Shown here one piece after another: positions 61,500-64,000 of a DNA stretch of 64,000 nt. A program made the translations under genes and the position numbers. Within the stretch, counting starts at the first letter, position 1. Every line of letters starts with the position of its first letter. Origin of the DNA: Microbacterium sp. Leaf320 (GTDB lineage Bacteria; Actinomycetota; Actinomycetes; Actinomycetales; Microbacteriaceae); the NCBI RefSeq assembly GCF_001423485.1, contig NZ_LMOD01000002.1:643890-707889 (forward strand). The letters are read 5' to 3'. Below the pieces are notes generated by a model, which worked only from the letters and a program-made list of their open reading frames with translations, was not told the origin of the DNA and searched no databases.

Positions 61500-62567
61500 G
61501 TGACCGACCCCATCCTGCCGCGCATCCGTCCCGCCATCGCCGCCCTCGCGCCGTACCGCCAGGGCAAGCAGGCAGGACCCGACGCCTTCAAGCTGTCGAG
61601 CAACGAGAACCCCTTCGAGCCGCTGCCTTCGGTCGCCGCCGCTCTGCAGCACACGACGCCGATCAACCGCTACCCGGACGCGACCGCGGGAAGGCTCCGC
61701 GAGCGGCTCGGCGCGCGCTACGCCGTCGAGCCCGACCAGGTGCACGTCGCCGCGGGCAGCGTGTCGATCCTCCAGCAGCTGATCCTCGCCACAGTGTCGG
61801 TGGGTGACGAGGTCGTCTACGCCTGGCGCTCGTTCGAGGCCTATCCGAGCCTGCCGCTCGTCGCCGGCGGCACCGGAGTGCAGGTCCCGGTCACGGCCGA
61901 CGGCCGCCACGACCTCGACGCGATGGCGGATGCCGTCACCGACCGCACCCGCGCGATCATCCTGTGCACGCCGAACAACCCCACGGGTCCGATCATCACG
62001 AGCGACGAGTTCGCGACGTTCGTCGAGCGCGTCCCCACCGACGTCCTGATCATCCTCGACGAGGCCTACGCCGAGTTCGTCACCGCCCCCGGCGCTGTCG
62101 ACGGCCTCGAGGAGCGCGTGTTCGAACGGCATCCGAACGTCGTCGTGCTGCGCACCTTCTCGAAGGCATACGGACTCGCGGGTCTGCGCATCGGCTACGC
62201 GATCGGCCACGAGAAGGTCCTCGATGCCGCTCGCACCACCGGCATCCCGCTCTCCGTCACCTCTGCCGCCGAGAACGCCGCCATCGCGAGTCTCGACGCC
62301 GAGGGCGAGCTGCTCGAGCGGGTCGCCGTGATCGTCGAGCGCCGCACGCGCCTGCTCGAGGGACTCCGGAGGCAGGGCTGGGACGTGCCCGACTCGCAGG
62401 CCAACTTCGTCTGGCTCCCCACCGGTGAGCGCACTGTCGAGGTCGCCGCGGCCTTCGTCTCTGCCGACCTGATCGTGCGTCCGTTCCCGGGCGACGGCAT
62501 CCGCATCTCCGTCGGCGAAGAAGAGTCCGTGGCGCGTGTGCTCGACGTCGCCTCGACCCTGCGCTGA
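61500..62567 (+). CDS. hisC: histidinol-phosphate/aromatic aminotransferase (HisC-like)
   Basis: A 355-residue fold-type I PLP enzyme with the start [20 protein letters not shown], the NNPTG motif, and the cofactor Lys in [16 protein letters not shown]. It matches stand-alone HisC2-like proteins found in actinobacteria, which aminate histidinol phosphate or aromatic 2-oxo acids. No other his gene is near, so the aromatic (Pat) role is equally possible. GTG at 61500 is leaderless by position. Confidence 0.88.
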   Translation: MTDPILPRIRPAIAALAPYRQGKQAGPDAFKLSSNENPFEPLPSVAAALQHTTPINRYPDATAGRLRERLGARYAVEPDQVHVAAGSVSILQQLILATVSVGDEVVYAWRSFEAYPSLPLVAGGTGVQVPVTADGRHDLDAMADAVTDRTRAIILCTPNNPTGPIITSDEFATFVERVPTDVLIILDEAYAEFVTAPGAVDGLEERVFERHPNVVVLRTFSKAYGLAGLRIGYAIGHEKVLDAARTTGIPLSVTSAAENAAIASLDAEGELLERVAVIVERRTRLLEGLRRQGWDVPDSQANFVWLPTGERTVEVAAAFVSADLIVRPFPGDGIRISVGEEESVARVLDVASTLR

Positions 62568-62650
62568 GGGGCTCCATCCCGCTGTTTCTCCGGTTTCCCG
62601 GCAGATGCGAGGACGTCCTAGGTATGCGTGACCGGGCATGCGCGCGGCGG

Positions 62651-62656
62651 TAGCGT
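62651..62656 (+). promoter_or_regulatory. -10 element TAGCGT, leaderless promoter
   Basis: TAGCGT ends six bases before the GTG at 62663. Confidence 0.55.
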
Positions 62657-62662
62657 GGCACC

Positions 62663-63790
62663 GTGACCTCGTCAGAGACTGAACTCGTCCGCGTCCTCGA
62701 TCAGGACGGCCGCTATACCCCGAGCGCGGCTGCTGAGCAGTATCTGCCGCTGATCGAGGCGATCAGCGACGCCGAGCTCGAGCAGTTCTACCGCGACATG
62801 GTGGGCATCCGCGCGATCGACACCCAGGCGACCAACCTGCAGCGTCAGGGGCAGCTCGCCCTGTGGCCGCCGAGCCGTGGGCAGGAGGCAGCTCAGGTCG
62901 GATCCGCCCGTGCCGCCCGTGCTCAGGACACGATCTTCCCGTCGTACCGCGAGCACGCCGTGACGCGTATCCGCGGGGTCGATCCCGTCGACATCATCAA
63001 GCTCATGCGCGGTGTCTCGCACGGTGGCTGGGATCCGACGGACCCCAAGAACGGCAACACTCGCCTCTACACGCTCGTGCTCGGCTCGCAGGTGCTGCAT
63101 GCCACCGGCTACGCGATGGGGCTGAACTTCGACGGCCGCTCGGGAACGGGCGACGTCGATAAGGACGAAGCCGTCATCGTCTACTACGGCGACGGCGCAT
63201 CGAGCCAGGGCGACGTGCACGAGGCGATGGTCTTCGCCGCCAGCTACCAGTCGCCGACCGTCTTCTTCCTGCAGAACAACCACTGGGCGATCTCGGTGCC
63301 CGTGTCGACGCAGTCGCGCGTGCCGCTCGTCGAGCGCAGCGCCGGGTACGGAATCCCCAGCGTCCGCGTCGACGGCAACGACGTGCTCGCCAGCTACGCC
63401 GTCTCGCGAGTGGCCCTCGACGACGCCCGCAGCGGCAAGGGCCCGCGTGCCATCGAAGCCGTGACCTACCGGCTCGGGGCGCACACCACCAGTGACGACC
63501 CCACGAAGTACCGCGGCTCCGACGAGGAGCAGTCGTGGGCGCAGCGCGACCCGATCGACCGCATGCGCGCGTTCCTCGAGAACAGGGGAGCGGCCGGCCA
63601 GTTCTTCGCCGACGTGGATGCCGAGGCAGCCGACGCCGCCGAAGACCTGCGCGCCCGGAGCGTCGAGCTCGGACCGCCGACCGCGGACAAGATCTTCGAC
63701 CACGTCTACAGCGAGCCGCATCCTCTGATCGCGGAGCAGAAGGCCTGGCACAGGCAGTACGAAGCATCGTTCGAAGGGGACAGCAAGTGA
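62663..63790 (+). CDS. 2-oxoacid dehydrogenase E1 component, alpha subunit
   Basis: The 375-residue ThDP enzyme subunit has the cofactor motif YGDGASSQGDVHEAMVFAASYQSPTVFFLQNN and the phosphorylation-loop region YRLGAHTTSDDPTKYR. With E1 beta and E2 it decarboxylates pyruvate or branched-chain 2-oxo acids; motifs do not decide which (PdhA or BkdA type). It starts at GTG 62663 (leaderless hexamer at 62651). Its stop overlaps the beta-subunit start (GTGA). Confidence 0.93.
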   Translation: MTSSETELVRVLDQDGRYTPSAAAEQYLPLIEAISDAELEQFYRDMVGIRAIDTQATNLQRQGQLALWPPSRGQEAAQVGSARAARAQDTIFPSYREHAVTRIRGVDPVDIIKLMRGVSHGGWDPTDPKNGNTRLYTLVLGSQVLHATGYAMGLNFDGRSGTGDVDKDEAVIVYYGDGASSQGDVHEAMVFAASYQSPTVFFLQNNHWAISVPVSTQSRVPLVERSAGYGIPSVRVDGNDVLASYAVSRVALDDARSGKGPRAIEAVTYRLGAHTTSDDPTKYRGSDEEQSWAQRDPIDRMRAFLENRGAAGQFFADVDAEAADAAEDLRARSVELGPPTADKIFDHVYSEPHPLIAEQKAWHRQYEASFEGDSK

Positions 63791-64000
63791 CTCTCGAGAC
63801 GATGCCTCTCAGCAAGGCACTCAACGCGGGCCTCCGCAAGGCCATGGAGGACGACTCCAAGGTCCTCCTCATGGGTGAGGACATCGGCAAGCTCGGCGGT
63901 GTCTTCCGCGTCACCGAGCACCTGCAGCGCGACTTCGGCGACAAGCGCGTGCTCGATACGCCTCTCGCCGAGTCAGGCATCGTGGGCACCGCGATCGGAC
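63787..64000 (+). CDS. 2-oxoacid dehydrogenase E1 component, beta subunit (5' part)
   Basis: The frame starts with GTG at 63787 in the alpha-subunit stop (GTGA) and runs off the right edge after about 71 codons. The sequence LSKALNAGLRKAMEDDSKVLLMGEDIGKLGGVFRVTEHLQ is the E1 beta N-terminus, which carries the ThDP glutamate (GED). The rest and the E2 gene should lie beyond the window. Confidence 0.93.
   Translation, partial: MTLETMPLSKALNAGLRKAMEDDSKVLLMGEDIGKLGGVFRVTEHLQRDFGDKRVLDTPLAESGIVGTAIG

Overview
The window is high-G+C actinobacterial DNA, densely coded on both strands. Gene content points to Microbacteriaceae, most likely Microbacterium: SipW-type export genes with the 'ALW' signal motif, a ClpP pair beside a ClgR/PopR-like regulator, a DUF222/HNH endonuclease, a single-gene Fur-catalase unit, and the recurring word GGATGC/GCATCC. 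The genus is inferred from content only. I see no rRNA, tRNA, CRISPR array, insertion sequence or prophage.

Layout. 1-3319: a truncated membrane protein gene and a large LuxR-type ATPase regulator, both leftward. 3794-10828: a rightward six-gene run making a secreted beta-helix/CSLREA-like protein, three proteins with SipW-cognate signal peptides, an ER/SipW-type (Ser-His) signal peptidase and a bitopic protein with a TasA-like domain, an LAATG motif and a zinc ribbon. This looks like a dedicated surface-fibre or biofilm-matrix locus and is the most interesting system here. 10889-18047: nuclease, SDR, DHFR-like, S4 and PepSY genes, a two-component pair and a lipoprotein. 18109-25748: CDGSH/haem-oxygenase-like pair, flavin monooxygenase, GT39 membrane enzyme, PnuC with a GNAT, serine hydrolase with an NmrA-like protein. 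25814-37407: HNH protein, DUF808, MsrB-MsrA, hydrolase, catalase-Fur, phosphatase, J-domain/NERD-like fusion, IMPACT protein, aldo/keto reductase, CycA-type permease. 37553-45057: MATE exporter, acyl-CoA synthetase, Lrp with a PLP trans-sulfuration enzyme, and an xxxLxxG-repeat membrane protein. 45198-49893: thioesterase, ClpP pair (the second lacking its catalytic serine), ClgR/PopR-like regulator ending in ALAA, MmyB-type and MarR regulators, RibA. 50010-56731: alcohol dehydrogenase, EamA, sulfurtransferase, XRE protein, membrane proteins, MFS exporter. 56738-64000: PurB with a probable CTG start, phosphatase, a small protein plus helical-domain hydrolase, holin-like protein, Doc toxin-antitoxin, HisC-like aminotransferase, and a 2-oxoacid dehydrogenase E1 alpha and partial beta.

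Themes. Oxidative-stress and redox genes recur (katA-fur, msrBA, CDGSH, nuclease-type and flavin enzymes). Many genes are translationally coupled by ATGA/GTGA overlaps. At least fourteen genes have a TANNNT hexamer ending 6-7 bases before the start codon and no ribosome binding site, which indicates leaderless transcripts. Spaces between convergent or collinear genes carry long hairpins and short tandem repeats, including a palindromic repeat family seen near 15.1 kb and 47.2 kb.
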